Shown here: positions 1-10,022 of the stretch, one piece after another
Position numbering within the stretch: the first letter of the stretch is position 1
How the letters are laid out: each line of letters starts with the position of its first letter
Assembly (NCBI RefSeq): GCF_964340395.1
Contig: NC_135558.1
Coordinates: 1,782,501-1,837,500 of the forward strand
Source: Glandiceps talaboti
Taxonomy: Eukaryota; Hemichordata; Enteropneusta; Spengelidae
Direction: 5' to 3'
Length of the DNA: 55,000 nt
Made by a program: the position numbers and the translations under genes
The notes under the pieces: model-generated
What the model was told of the DNA's origin: nothing
The model's database searches: none
What the model saw: only the letters and a program-made list of their open reading frames with translations

Positions 1-74
1 CAAACAAACAAACAAACCAACCAACAAACAAACAAACAAACAAACAAACAAACAAACAAACAAACAAACAACAA
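1..74. repeat. (CAAA)n microsatellite
   Basis: The window opens inside a tetranucleotide tract of CAAA, with two CCAA variants near position 18-25. It is cut by the window edge, so its full length is unknown. Confidence 0.95.
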
Positions 75-575
75 TCGTCACTGAGAAGGTTTCACAGACA
101 ACGACTGATATCGCTGACACTGCTGAATGATACCCTCAAGTTTCGACACTTCGCCTGGAAGCAGGACCACTGACGACCATCTGATGAAGACCACCACTAC
201 GTAATGTACGTCCAAGTTATTGCAAATTGTCACGCATATCGAACATGACTCATGAATACGAATTGATGATTATGTGCAAAAAAATTGAAATTTTACAAAA
301 AATATATATAGTTATTGTATACATTCACTTGAATGGCAATATGCACACGTACCCCCATGCAAATGACGCTCTTGTGTATAACAGAAATAGGATAGTAGCA
401 TGTGGACATAAGGTTACGGCAAGCAAGTATAACATTTGTCCAATATGAAAATAGCTTGAAGAGTACAATTATGATTTACGAATGCAAAAATGATATATTG
501 AAAATCATGGATACAAATTTAAGTTCAATGAATACCAATAATTATATTTTGACCAACATAAATATACATAATAAG
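75..575. other. Unassigned AT-rich sequence
   Basis: Short overlapping reading frames occur here but have no splice signals and low-complexity composition. I see no gene, RNA or repeat family that I can name. Confidence 0.6.
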
Positions 576-891
576 GCTGCTTTCACAAACACCGGGGGGA
601 GATTTTCTGTCACGACCCTTTATTTTTTGAAATACCCCCCCCCCTCCGCACCCTCAAAATGTTTTCAAGTACCCCCTCTTAGATTACAACAAGTTTTGAA
701 GTAGCCCCCTCCTCCACCATCTTTGTCCCAATGCAACCAGGCGGAAACAAAAACGGTGAAACATTGAAAACCATCCAACCACCCCATTTAAGAGAAAAAT
801 TTCCTAAAACATGATATTTTCATCACAACCTAAACTATTTTTCACCCCGATATATCTTTGCTGTATTATGTATTAAATGTGATGACAACAA

Positions 892-1269
892 CAGTGTTGC
901 AGCCAGCCTTTTGAAAGAGTGGGACATAGTGTCCCGAGACTTTCACTTTTCTGGGTCATCATAAATTTTTTAGGGACATTATAAAAAAGAGCACCAATAG
1001 CGTTGTAGCACAACTGTACAGTTTTAAAAAATATTTACCTCCATGCTAGATATTTGCTGAATGATTATACTGTTGCCTATCCAACCCTGTTGTTATCTAT
1101 GCAATATACACTATTATTTAGCTGTTGCTATAGGTGTGGTCATGTTGCTAAACATATTTGCACACAATTTTAGTGTGGGTCATCTGTGACCCGTCACTTC
1201 CAAAATTGTGGGTCAGGTCCAAAAAATGTGTGTCAAATGACCCAAAAACCCCCTCTGGCTGCAACACTG
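892..1269. mobile_element. hAT-like MITE, 378 bp
   Basis: The ends are perfect 15-bp inverted repeats: CAGTGTTGCAGCCAG at 892-906 and its reverse complement at 1255-1269. A CAGTG start is typical of hAT-superfamily termini. The 8-bp flanks (884-891 GACAACAA and 1270-1277 AACAATTA) match at 5 of 8 positions, as expected for an old 8-bp target-site duplication. The interior repeats GGGTCA motifs in opposite orientation near both ends and has no transposase frame, so it is non-autonomous. Confidence 0.6.
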
Positions 1270-1938
1270 AACAATTATTAAAAATACAAAACATTGTATA
1301 ATGAACACTACTATTTTTAACTTGTAAAGACGTTACATCAACTTGAACTTGGCAGCACGGATTTGAACTTTTCAATGAAACACGTATTACACATACATTA
1401 TTTTGAATATAGGATGTCAGACACTTGGGTAATCAACTGGTCATTTTAATTGTAATCTTATTAATTCTGACAATGTTAAAATTTGTCCTTTGAATAAATA
1501 TAGTCTTGTATCTTTTACCCATAAAAGTTTAAAATTGTGCTTGACTTATACTGGCGATTAGATAACTACAAGAATGTATAATTAAGTTTTTGGGTTTGCT
1601 ATAAAAGAAAGTTGTTAATTGTCTAATTAAGTTGTTAGAGGTAAAATATTCCATTTATTCCAGGCAGATAATAAAGGTTTTGACATAAACAGCCATTCAA
1701 TTGTTTTACATGGTATTGTATGGTGTAGACTCACAGTTATTTAGAGCTCAGTATCTCACAATCTCATACTAGTTACATACAGACAGTCTTATTACCACTG
1801 TCTTCGCAAGTTACATGTAGATTTGAATACTAAACATGGAACAACTTTCCAGTAAGATTAGATTTTGAACACTGCAGAGTATAAAACTTACAATAGACAT
1901 CTCTAATGGTCAAAGTGCCTTCACTACAAATTAGGTAT

Positions 1939-1962
1939 GGAGGTGGGGGGGGAGGGGGAGGG
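1939..1962 (+). other. G-run, potential G-quadruplex
   Basis: At least four runs of three or more G lie within about 24 bases, separated by single A or T bases. By the usual sequence rule this strand could fold as a G-quadruplex; nothing shows that it does. Confidence 0.45.
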
Positions 1963-2232
1963 TGTTACTGTTTTATTCTTTTAGTTTTGCTGTATCTGCA
2001 TAAATGGGAAAATACAAGGTCAACTCAAAACAGTGCTGAAATATCTCATAGAATTGCACCATGCAGTAAGAATACCGATATTTATATAAATATCAGAATA
2101 TGTGAGAAAAATTTAAATCAATATTCATGTTACAGGACAGTATGTGTACTATTGTTTTGTTGATGGTCCATCAGGTAAGGTGGGGTACCACAACACATTG
2201 TTTCCCAGAGGGCAACACGAAACAACAGACTA

Positions 2233-2376
2233 TGTGGGGTTGACCCATGAGGAAAACAGACTGTACTGTGTGGGGATGACCCATAGGCCTGAGTAAAACA
2301 GACTCTACTGTGTGGGGATGACCCATAGGCCTGAGTAAAACAGACTCTACTGTGTGGGGATGACCCATAGGCCTGT
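2233..2376. repeat. 42-bp minisatellite, about 3.5 copies
   Basis: Units begin TGGGGATGACCCATAGGCCT at 2271, 2313 and 2355 (period 42). A shorter diverged first unit starts near 2233. Because 42 is divisible by three, the array stays open on the minus strand as a 14-residue repeat, but the frame has no other coding signature and is treated as fortuitous. Confidence 0.85.
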
Positions 2377-3530
2377 AAATGAAAACTGTCAAATATGGTC
2401 GATGTTGCTCCAAGTATGGACCACTCAATCAATGCCATGTGTCGTTAATTATCCTAAGCTGCATACCTCCACCACCCTAGAATCTATGCATCAGGGAATA
2501 CAAACAGTTCGAAACAACATATCTGTAGTAAGCTACAAAAACTTGCTCCTTTAATTTCCTTAATTACCTTAATTATCTGAAGAAAATTCTGTGTTGTGTA
2601 AAAGTATTCTGACGTATGCGCATATGCAATCATCAGACATCAATTGTCGTTGTCTCTGTTACCCAGATTCCTCTCTGACTGCCATCGCCGCCAGCGCAGG
2701 CAGAAGTTAATGCAGTGTGGGTAACAAAGACTACAATTTTGACGTGATGACTCAATTCAGCCATTGCCTTGGTAGAGAATTTTATTAAGTGACTCTCTAC
2801 TGTTCCTTCGAATCGTTGCTACATAATAAAAACAACTGGGGCAATTTATTTATTTTCAAGTAACCCATTGTACTCACAGCATTTTTTTAGGTACTCCCTC
2901 ACATATCCCCAAATTTTTCGAGTACCCGAACCTCTCAATTCTACCGACCCCTTCCAGAGGTGCTTGTGAAAACAGATAAATCACATGAATAGACATTGAC
3001 GAATAGTAACATGATATTTACGAATGTTAACGTTGATTTTTAGCATAAAAATAACGATTTTACCAATATAAATGTGTGAATTGACTAAAGATAACATGAA
3101 TTGTACGAATACAAGTATGATTTTATGCATGAAAAGATTGAAGAGCTGATATATCAGAATTAAGACACTGAAATTACTTAGACAGTTAATTTGTAGGAAC
3201 TTAACCTAACTATACACTAAAAGAAATACTATGAGGGTCGATTTGATTTAGCTATAGTGTTCTGTAATAATAATCGACACAATTGACAAGGGCTAATTAC
3301 TGACCGCCACACCATGTACCAAGAGGACAAGAATACACTGCATCTTGCCAGATCTAGTTAGGACTGGATATCAGTAAAGTTATAACAAAGCAAAGCACGT
3401 AATCCAAGCAAAAAACTGTTGTGGAATTTAGAATTAGACTGGGCCAGTACCTGAATGCTACAAGAGATTATGAGACTTTGAGGCTCTCTTCCCTGTTTTT
3501 TCCATGGTTATCAGTTTGTTACCATGACAA
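2377..3530. other. Unassigned sequence between minisatellites
   Basis: This holds the right end of the possible inverted-repeat element (about 2875-2974). It also has AT-rich DNA and an X-box-like GTTACCATGACAAT near 3520. No exon with both splice sites was seen. Confidence 0.5.
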
Positions 3531-5190
3531 TAACGAGATAGACACAAACTAAAACTAATGCTGATATATTACTATGGAAATCGGGCTAAAGGTAAACTAA
3601 GATAGACACAAACTAAAACTATTGTTGATATACTACTATGGAAATCAAGCTGTAGGTAAACTAAGATAGATAGACACAAACTAAAACTATTGTTGATATA
3701 CTACTATGGAAATCAAGCTATAGGTAAACTAAGATAGACACAAACTAAAACTATTGTTGATATACTACTATGGAAATCAAGCTATAGGTAAACTAGGATA
3801 GACACAAACTAAAACTATTGTTAATATACTATTATGGAAATCAAGCTATAGGTAAACTAAGATAGACACAAACTAAAAGTATTGCTGATATACTACTATG
3901 GAAATCAAGCTGTAGGTAAACTAAGATAGATAGATACAAACTAAAAATATTGTTAATATACTACTATGGAAATCAAGCTATAGGTAAACTAAGATAGACA
4001 CAAACTAAAACTATTGTTGATATACTACTATGGAAATCAAGCTATAGGTAAACTAAGATAGACACAAACTAAAACTATTGTTGATATACTACTATGGAAA
4101 TCAAGCTATAGGTAAACTAGGATAGACACAAACTAAAACTATTGTTAATATACTATGGAAATCAAGCTATAGGTAAACTAGGATAGACACAAACTAAAAC
4201 TATTGTTGATATACTACTATGGAAATCAAGCTATAGGTAAACTAAGATAGACACAAACTAAAACTATTGTTGATATACCACTATGGAAATCAAGCTGTAG
4301 GTAAACTAAGATAGACACAAACTAAAACTATTGTTGATATACCACTATGGAAATCAAGCTGTAGGTAAACTAAGATAGATAGACACAAACTAAAACTATT
4401 GTTGATATACTATTATGGAAATCAAGCTATAGGCAAACTAAGATAGACACAAACTAAAACTATTGTTGATATACCACTATGGAAATCAAGCTGTAGGTAA
4501 ACTAAGATAGACACAAACTAAAACTATTGTTGATATACTACTATGGAAATCAAGCTATAGGTAAACTAAGATAGACACAAACTAAAACTATTGTTGATAT
4601 ACTACTATGGAAATCAAGCTGTAGGTAAACTAAGATAGATAGATACAAACTAAAACTATTGTTAATATACTACTATGGAAATCAAGCTATAGGCAAACTA
4701 GGATAGACACAAACTAAAACTATTGTTGATATACTACTATGGAAATCAAGCTATAGGTAAACTAAGATAGACACAAACTAAAACTATTGTTGATATACCA
4801 CTATGGAAATCAAGCTATAGGTAAACTAGGATAGACACAAATAAAAACTATTGTTGATATACTACTATGGAAATCAAGCTATAGGTAAACTAAGATAGAC
4901 ACAAACTAAAGCTATTGTTGATATACCCTGATGGAAATCAAGCTATAGGTAAACTAAGATAGACACAAACTAAAACTAAAAGTATTGTTGATATACTACT
5001 ATGGAAATCAAGCTATAGGCAAACTAAGATAGACACAAACTAAAACTAAAAGTATTGTTGATATACTACTATGGAAATCAAGCTATAGGCAAACTAAGAT
5101 AGACACAAACTAAAACTATTGTTGATATACTACTATGGAAGTCAAGCTATAGGTAAGCTAAGATAGACACAAACTAAAGCTATTGTTGTA
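3531..5190. repeat. 64-bp minisatellite, about 26 copies
   Basis: A 1.66-kb array with landmarks TATGGAAATCAAGCTATAGG and TAAACTAAGATAGACACAAA in every unit. Most units are 64 bp. Some are 68 bp through an extra GATA step, some are longer through a duplicated ACTAAA block (near 4970 and 5040), and one near 4150 lacks a CTA. TATAGG and TGTAGG variants and AAGATAG and AGGATAG variants alternate, so haplotype blocks within the array should be traceable. The period is not a multiple of three and the array has no coding potential. Confidence 0.97.
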
Positions 5191-5388
5191 CTAGTATGCC
5201 AGGTTACATATTATCGATATATCAATGATTTGGTTATGTAGGTAATATCACCCCTGTAATCACGATAGTGTAAACAGTGAGTGGGATTGAATGTGCGGAC
5301 ACTTCAGTAAAATTTGTTAACTTGCAACCCTATTGTGAATGTCATTATATCAACATCCATTCACAGTTATAATAAATGACGTGTAGCT

Positions 5389-5408
5389 TGTGTCTATCTT
5401 AGTTTACC
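5389..5408 (-). repeat. Inverted fragment of the 64-bp unit
   Basis: TGTGTCTATCTTAGTTTACC is the exact reverse complement of 20 bases of the minisatellite unit. It lies about 200 bp beyond the array end in opposite orientation. The intervening sequence is unrelated, so the array and this fragment may be the remains of one larger inverted element. Confidence 0.75.
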
Positions 5409-5496
5409 GATACCCGTAGTAGATTAAAAGTTATATATTGGATAAAGTTATCATTACAATATTTGACAGATTGGAAAAAGCTAACAAAGTGAGCCT

Positions 5497-5830
5497 TCAT
5501 GCTGGAGTCATGATGGTCAAATTGTTAGAGTGGCCGACTTGGAATCTGCAGGTTGCAGGTTAGAGACCCATCATTGCCATTTGTTTCTGAATGGCTAAAG
5601 TTTTTGGACAAGATTTGAATACCTAGCTGTATAATTGGGGACCTGGTAGGATAGAGGTTGCAATGTGAATGCTTTAATCCTATGCGTTTACAAAGGCTGC
5701 AATGGAGTGCATGCTCCCCAGGGAGTTGGGGAAGTATAAAGGGCCACTGTGCCGCTATAGATCCGTGCCATTGGTAATAATTGTAAAACGGGAAAAACCA
5801 ACATTATATTATTTAGGAAGAAATCTCGTA
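5497..5830 (+). mobile_element. tRNA-derived SINE, diverged
   Basis: The head resembles a tRNA gene with RNA polymerase III promoter boxes. An A-box-like stretch lies at about 5513-5533 (TGGTCAAATTGTTAGAGTGG). A B-box-like GCAGGTTAGAGACCC follows at about 5556-5570, where the usual GGTTCGA carries a C-to-A change. The body after the tRNA part (TTTCTGAATGGCTAAAG, then a GTATAAAGGGCC block near 5735) reads like a SINE body. The 3' boundary and any target-site duplication could not be fixed. The B-box change suggests the copy is inactive. Confidence 0.6.
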
Positions 5831-6106
5831 TCATCCCACTTTCCTAACACTTTGTGTTTTTCTGCTGGAAATTGTTACATGCAGAGTCGGTGTCCTTCAA
5901 TCATACTAAAAATCATATGGTGTCTGCTTTTTTGTTTGAACATAATTAAATAGAGATTAAAAACTGACAGATTTACAAAAAATAAAGACAGCTGTGTGAT
6001 ATTAAAACATGTCCATTTCGCCCCGTATTCCCAACTTGTAGTTTGTTATGTGCAAACAAATACCCCCCTTCCTTTCAATTTAAAATGTGTATGTATACTT
6101 GTCTAT

Positions 6107-6142
6107 GTCTATTTGTATATATATATACATATACAAATAGAC
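6107..6142. repeat. Perfect 14-bp inverted repeat bordering a microsatellite
   Basis: GTCTATTTGTATAT (6107-6120) and its exact reverse complement (6129-6142) are separated by 8 bp of AT repeat. The right arm abuts the start of the CATA tract. Confidence 0.8.
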
Positions 6143-6169
6143 GTTGACATACATACATACATACATACA

Positions 6170-6200
<31 letters not shown>

Positions 6201-6284
6201 GTATATATGTACATGCATACGTACATGCACACATACATGCACACATACATACATACACACATACACACACACACATACATACAT

Positions 6285-6324
<40 letters not shown>

Positions 6325-6417
6325 ACATACATACATACATACATACATACATACATACATACATACATACATACATACATACATACATACATACATACAT
6401 ACATTCATACATACATA
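6143..6417. repeat. (CATA)n / (CA)n compound microsatellite
   Basis: About 275 bp of CATA units interrupted by CATG and ACAC variants and one pure CA block near 6300-6322. Reading frames through it are low-complexity artefacts. Confidence 0.97.
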
Positions 6418-6627
6418 TTGTAAACAGTCATTGCTGGTACTATGTACACTGACATGATACCAGTTAGTAAACAGTCATTGCATACACTGATTTGATGCAT
6501 GTGTGTAAACAGTATCGAAAGAGGTATGGAGTGTTTATTAGTGTGTGAATCATAAGTTACAAATTTGTTGGATACTGCCAAGGTCACCGTTTCATCATAC
6601 ATGCCTCGTTTATCATAACAGCATAAA

Positions 6628-7064
6628 TAAATATAGAGAAATAACAAAATGTATGTTGAAATAACAAAGCATATGGAGAAATAACAAAATGTATGGAGAA
6701 ATAACAAAGCATATGGAGAAATAACAAAATGTATGGAGAAATAACAAAATATAGAGAGAAATAACACAAATATATAGAAATAACAAAATATATGGAGAAA
6801 TAACAAAGCATATGGAGAAATAACACACATATATAGAAATAGCAAAATATATGGAGAAATAACAAAATATATGGATACAATAACATGGAGAAATGAAAAT
6901 ATATGGAGAAATATATTATATGGAAAAATAATAAGATATATATGGAAAAATAACAAAATGTATGGAGAAATAGCATTTATGGAGAAGGAACAAAACATAT
7001 GGAGAAATAATATAATTTATGGAGAAATAACAAAATATATGAAATAATAAAATTTATGGAGCAA
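6628..7064. repeat. Degenerate 20-bp satellite, about 22 copies
   Basis: The unit is ATGGAGAAATAACAAAATAT with frequent substitutions (GCATAT or GTATGG endings) and indels toward the right end. Several frames stay open on the minus strand, but the proteins are only phenylalanine- and isoleucine-rich repeats of the unit. It is non-coding as far as I can judge. Confidence 0.9.
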
Positions 7065-8518
7065 TGGCATATTTTTTTTAAATTTGGGATTCTCAAACAT
7101 AAGTCTTAAGAAGAATAGACTTTCTGTGTTAATGTTGTCATTTGGCACATTGTTCATTTGTCGTTCACTTCGTAAAATATTAATAAATACACAAAACATG
7201 GACGGAATGATTGATGTATAATTTTGAAATGTGCGATAATCTTTAAAAAAATTAAGCTTGTTTGTTTTAAGAGTGTTGTTATTTACATTTGTATTTTTGT
7301 GTTTAGATGATACTTAGCAATCACGTTGTATAAACAAATTAAAAATAAAATAAAATGAAAACGAAAATGTTTGTGAAGATAGTTGTATTGTTCATTTATG
7401 ATTGAAAGGTAAATAGAAGTGTTGATTGATTCAAACATAACAACAATTTATGTATGTTTCATTCACTTGAAACTTTATTACGGAGCATGCGCGTAAGAAG
7501 CTGTGACGGTTGAATGACTTGAACTCTTGGTTGAACCCTGGAAGTACAAATATAATTTATCTGTCTAGTAGCTTGGCTTTCTTACATGTCATTTAAATTT
7601 GACAGCCTGAAGACTCCAGAAGGACGATGGATTGCGGGTTTTTACTACCAAGATATAGCTTAGAAGCTCGCCTTTAGAGATAAAATTGTGAAAAAAGAAC
7701 GTCGACACGGTCACCACTCGACACTTTACAGTCGTTAGTAGATCTCATCTGGCGCCATTGTAGAGTTACAATTTAATGTCAGATCTGAAAAGAAATATAG
7801 TCAAAACAGAGATTATTTCAATTTTCATGAAAGGGTGGGGACTCTTCTGATGATTTGCTGACATCACACTCGATGTCCAACCCCTGATATCACCTTAGAC
7901 GCCTCAAATTGTCCCCGTCAATTTAATACTTTCCCGCCAAATTGTTCAAGTAGAAACACAGGAATTCCCGCCTTCCAAATGTATACTGTCTTTGGTATAG
8001 CATCGAATGACTTCAAGTATTCTATTTAAAAATAGCTAGACAGAAATTGGAAGTAAAAAAAACTAGGTGTGGGGTGGCGGGTGTTAAAATATTTTTTTTT
8101 ACAAAATTGCTGAGACCTGCTTAAATTGTGAAAACTACCTAGAACCTTTATTCTATACGAGCCATAAACAAAAAAGATCAATAATAAAATAAATTTCTTG
8201 AATACATTTTTTTTCTCTCAAAAATATAACACAACACTCAGAACAAACATAAATACACATATAATTGGAGTTATCAGGAAATGTTCTTGATTAGAACATT
8301 GTGTGGCATTTTGATCTTGTATGTATCTTATAATCTTAGGATGGAAAGAAGGAGCCTGGAATATCAAAAAAATAGACGCGAAAACAAATATATCATAAAA
8401 GTCTGGCCTAAATTAGCCAAGTGTTCAATTCAGCAAGTTCTCCTACATAAGTGCCATCCTTCGGGGGGCAAAAACAGCACAGATTGTGGAATTCATTTTA
8501 CTTGTTTTCTGCTTTTAG
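7065..8518. other. Unassigned stretch upstream of the first candidate exon
   Basis: AT-rich sequence with a somewhat more GC-rich island at about 7480-7760 (CATGCGCG, GGCGCCATTG). An open segment at 7608-7660 lacks a usable donor. The final 30 bases are the pyrimidine-rich acceptor of the exon at 8519. If that exon is real, this is probably intron. Confidence 0.4.
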
Positions 8519-8683
8519 GCAAACGACGAGAAACGTTCTTTACGCCTTAGGTCTTTCATATCTCCCGATGTATCCAAAATCAGTGAATATTTTGCACAGG
8601 TGCTACGAAGGAAATTCGATCCTGCGAATCCATCAGACTTTGAGAAAGCGAATTTGTGGGTCAGGTCACCAAACACCCTATAT
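8519..8683 (+). CDS. Candidate internal exon, product unrecognised (55 codons)
   Basis: A strong acceptor precedes it: a pyrimidine-rich run ending CTGCTTTTAG at 8509-8518. The last in-frame stop overlaps that acceptor. The donor is GTACGT at 8684. Length is 165 nt, reading in phase 0 at both ends. The translation is soluble, charged and protein-like: it begins ANDEKRSLRLRSFISPDVSK and contains EYFAQVLRRKFDP and FEKANLWVRSPNTLY. A helix-rich segment followed by a short strand-like end would fit the composition. I do not recognise the family. A frame also stays open on the minus strand, but that side lacks a pyrimidine tract and a donor. No partner exon was identified with confidence on either side. 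Confidence 0.5.
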
Positions 8684-9503
8684 GTACGTATACCTGGGTT
8701 CTTATTTTCCATATTCTTTTCTTCCACCACGTGTTTCTCTTCTCTTGAATCTGAAGAGTCGTCGTATCTAACACCAAGTCGGCAGCTTACTCGTACAGAG
8801 TGTTGTTGCTACGATTAGTCCTCTTAATACAGTACTACAACCATGTCTGGTGGATCTGGAAAGTCACAGGCGTGCGTTGGGGTGGGCAAGCGACGTTGGA
8901 CGATGTATGAGTTACCGCGAAGCTAGGGAGGCATGTGCATTAAATGTCATTTGGTCCTATTTATAGCATAGTTCAATGTTACGCGGTATTTACCGGCGTC
9001 CTTAGTTAACCCAGTTACTACACTTGATATATTGTCATACGTCTGCATATGTACGTGAGAAGCCGCAAGGTTGCTGCAATTGGAGGAAGGCTTTTTTCCA
9101 CCAAGGTGGCTTAGTATATCGTTATGGAACACTTTCCCTTCCAGATTGGGCAGCCCGGTGTTTCGTTTGCAGGCGCAAGGGCCGGTAAGCTTTAACATTG
9201 ATCTTGGGAGCTCGAAGGACCGCCTCTGCTAGTGTGTGCAGACTCCCTGCTTTGTAGTTTAGATACAACTGTAGACACAGATACATTAAACTGTTGTAAA
9301 GCGAGGCAATGCTATGGACTAGCCCGGGCGGACAAGATTTTAAATGCAAAATTTGAATTCATTGTGCTATACTATGTGTAAAAATACATATGGGTATATA
9401 TGTAGACAGGGTCTGTGAAATACGACCACGCGTATGCATGGTTAGTAGGTAAACCATGCAAGCAGTCTACACGCTTCGTTGTAGTACTATTATACCGACG
9501 ATA

Positions 9504-9534
9504 CTGTCTGTACGTGCCTAGCACGTACAGACAG
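9504..9534. promoter_or_regulatory. Perfect palindrome carrying two TACGTGC sites
   Basis: CTGTCTGTACGTGC (9504-9517) and its exact reverse complement (9521-9534) flank a 3-bp spacer. Each arm contains TACGTGC, which fits the hypoxia-response or midline core bound by bHLH-PAS/ARNT dimers. It lies about 330 bp upstream of the TATA box at 9835 and might be a control site for the exon at 9884. The function is inferred from motif only. Confidence 0.45.
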
Positions 9535-9834
9535 ACAAAAAAACGTTACCACGAGAGTTCGTTTGAGCATAGTTTTTTTAAACCTCTAGAATAGTTGCAG
9601 TTTTTTTTATCTCATGTACGAAAGCTCCATGTTTTATCCGTTAAATCAAGCATAGGGATGTTACACGAAACACAAACAGATGCGTCAAAGCTTAAAGGTT
9701 GGGCCCCAGGCTCAATGTGCTCTCTATCTACGCGTTTTTTGCCAGACACTTTAAAATGACAGAATCGACAGGCCCTATAATTACTGGTGGAAGTTTTACC
9801 TGCAAATACACGAGCAACAGATTCTCGTCTTGAT

Positions 9835-9841
9835 ATAAAAT
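9835..9841 (+). promoter_or_regulatory. TATA box of a candidate promoter
   Basis: TATAAAT lies 49 bp before the ATG at 9884. A start of transcription about 30 bp downstream would leave a leader of roughly 20 bp. The only support is this spacing together with the coding quality of the exon that follows. Confidence 0.5.
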
Positions 9842-9883
9842 TTATACCCTGTGAGTTTTCGAACGACTGAAATTTGACTCAAC

Positions 9884-10022
9884 ATGGCTTTTCATAATGT
9901 AAAGGGCACTGAGTGTACAGGCGTGAACTATTGGAGCTGGCAGAACCCGACGACGTATTTGGGTGCCACCCCGTCTCGACAACGGTATCAACTGAACTAC
10001 CAGTCTGGGCATTACACGGCAG
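9884..10022 (+). CDS. Candidate first coding exon, product unrecognised (46 codons, phase 1 end)
   Basis: The ATG sits in a good Kozak context (A at -3, G at +4). The reading frame runs 46 codons plus one base to a strong donor, CAG/GTAAAG, at 10022/10023. The peptide is non-repetitive and rich in aromatic and polar residues: it begins MAFHNVKGTECTGVNYWS, and NYQSGHYTA precedes the donor. There is no signal peptide or transmembrane segment. Such N-termini are common in transcription factors and adaptor proteins, but I cannot name the family. Beyond the donor the frame continues into low-complexity AT-rich sequence, as expected for an intron. Candidate next exons are near 11651 and possibly 10782. 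Confidence 0.55.

Larger units (their letters stand above)
576..2974. mobile_element. Possible decayed 2.4-kb inverted-repeat element
   Basis: The left edge reads CTTTCACAAACACC (578-591). The right edge, read on the other strand, is TTTTCACAAGCACC (2959-2972), giving an imperfect terminal inverted repeat. Both ends are followed inward by similar C-run-rich sequence (about 630-710 and 2875-2950) with AAGTACCC or GAGTACCC motifs. No transposase frame is visible inside. A hAT-like MITE and a 42-bp minisatellite lie within, so this would be an old host element with later insertions. The boundaries are inferred and the match is weak; it could instead be two solo copies of one short repeat in opposite orientation. 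Confidence 0.3.

Noticed and set aside
2130-2438. Minus-strand frame with a 14-residue repeat
   Set aside because: It is produced by a 42-bp minisatellite whose period happens to be divisible by three; there are no splice or start signals.
3531-5190. Possible CRISPR-like array (regular repeats)
   Set aside because: There are no unique spacers; the whole period is repeated. The context is eukaryotic.
6405-6998. 197-codon minus-strand frame rich in Phe, Ile and Tyr
   Set aside because: Translation of the degenerate 20-bp satellite; open in several frames at once, as expected for stop-poor repeats.
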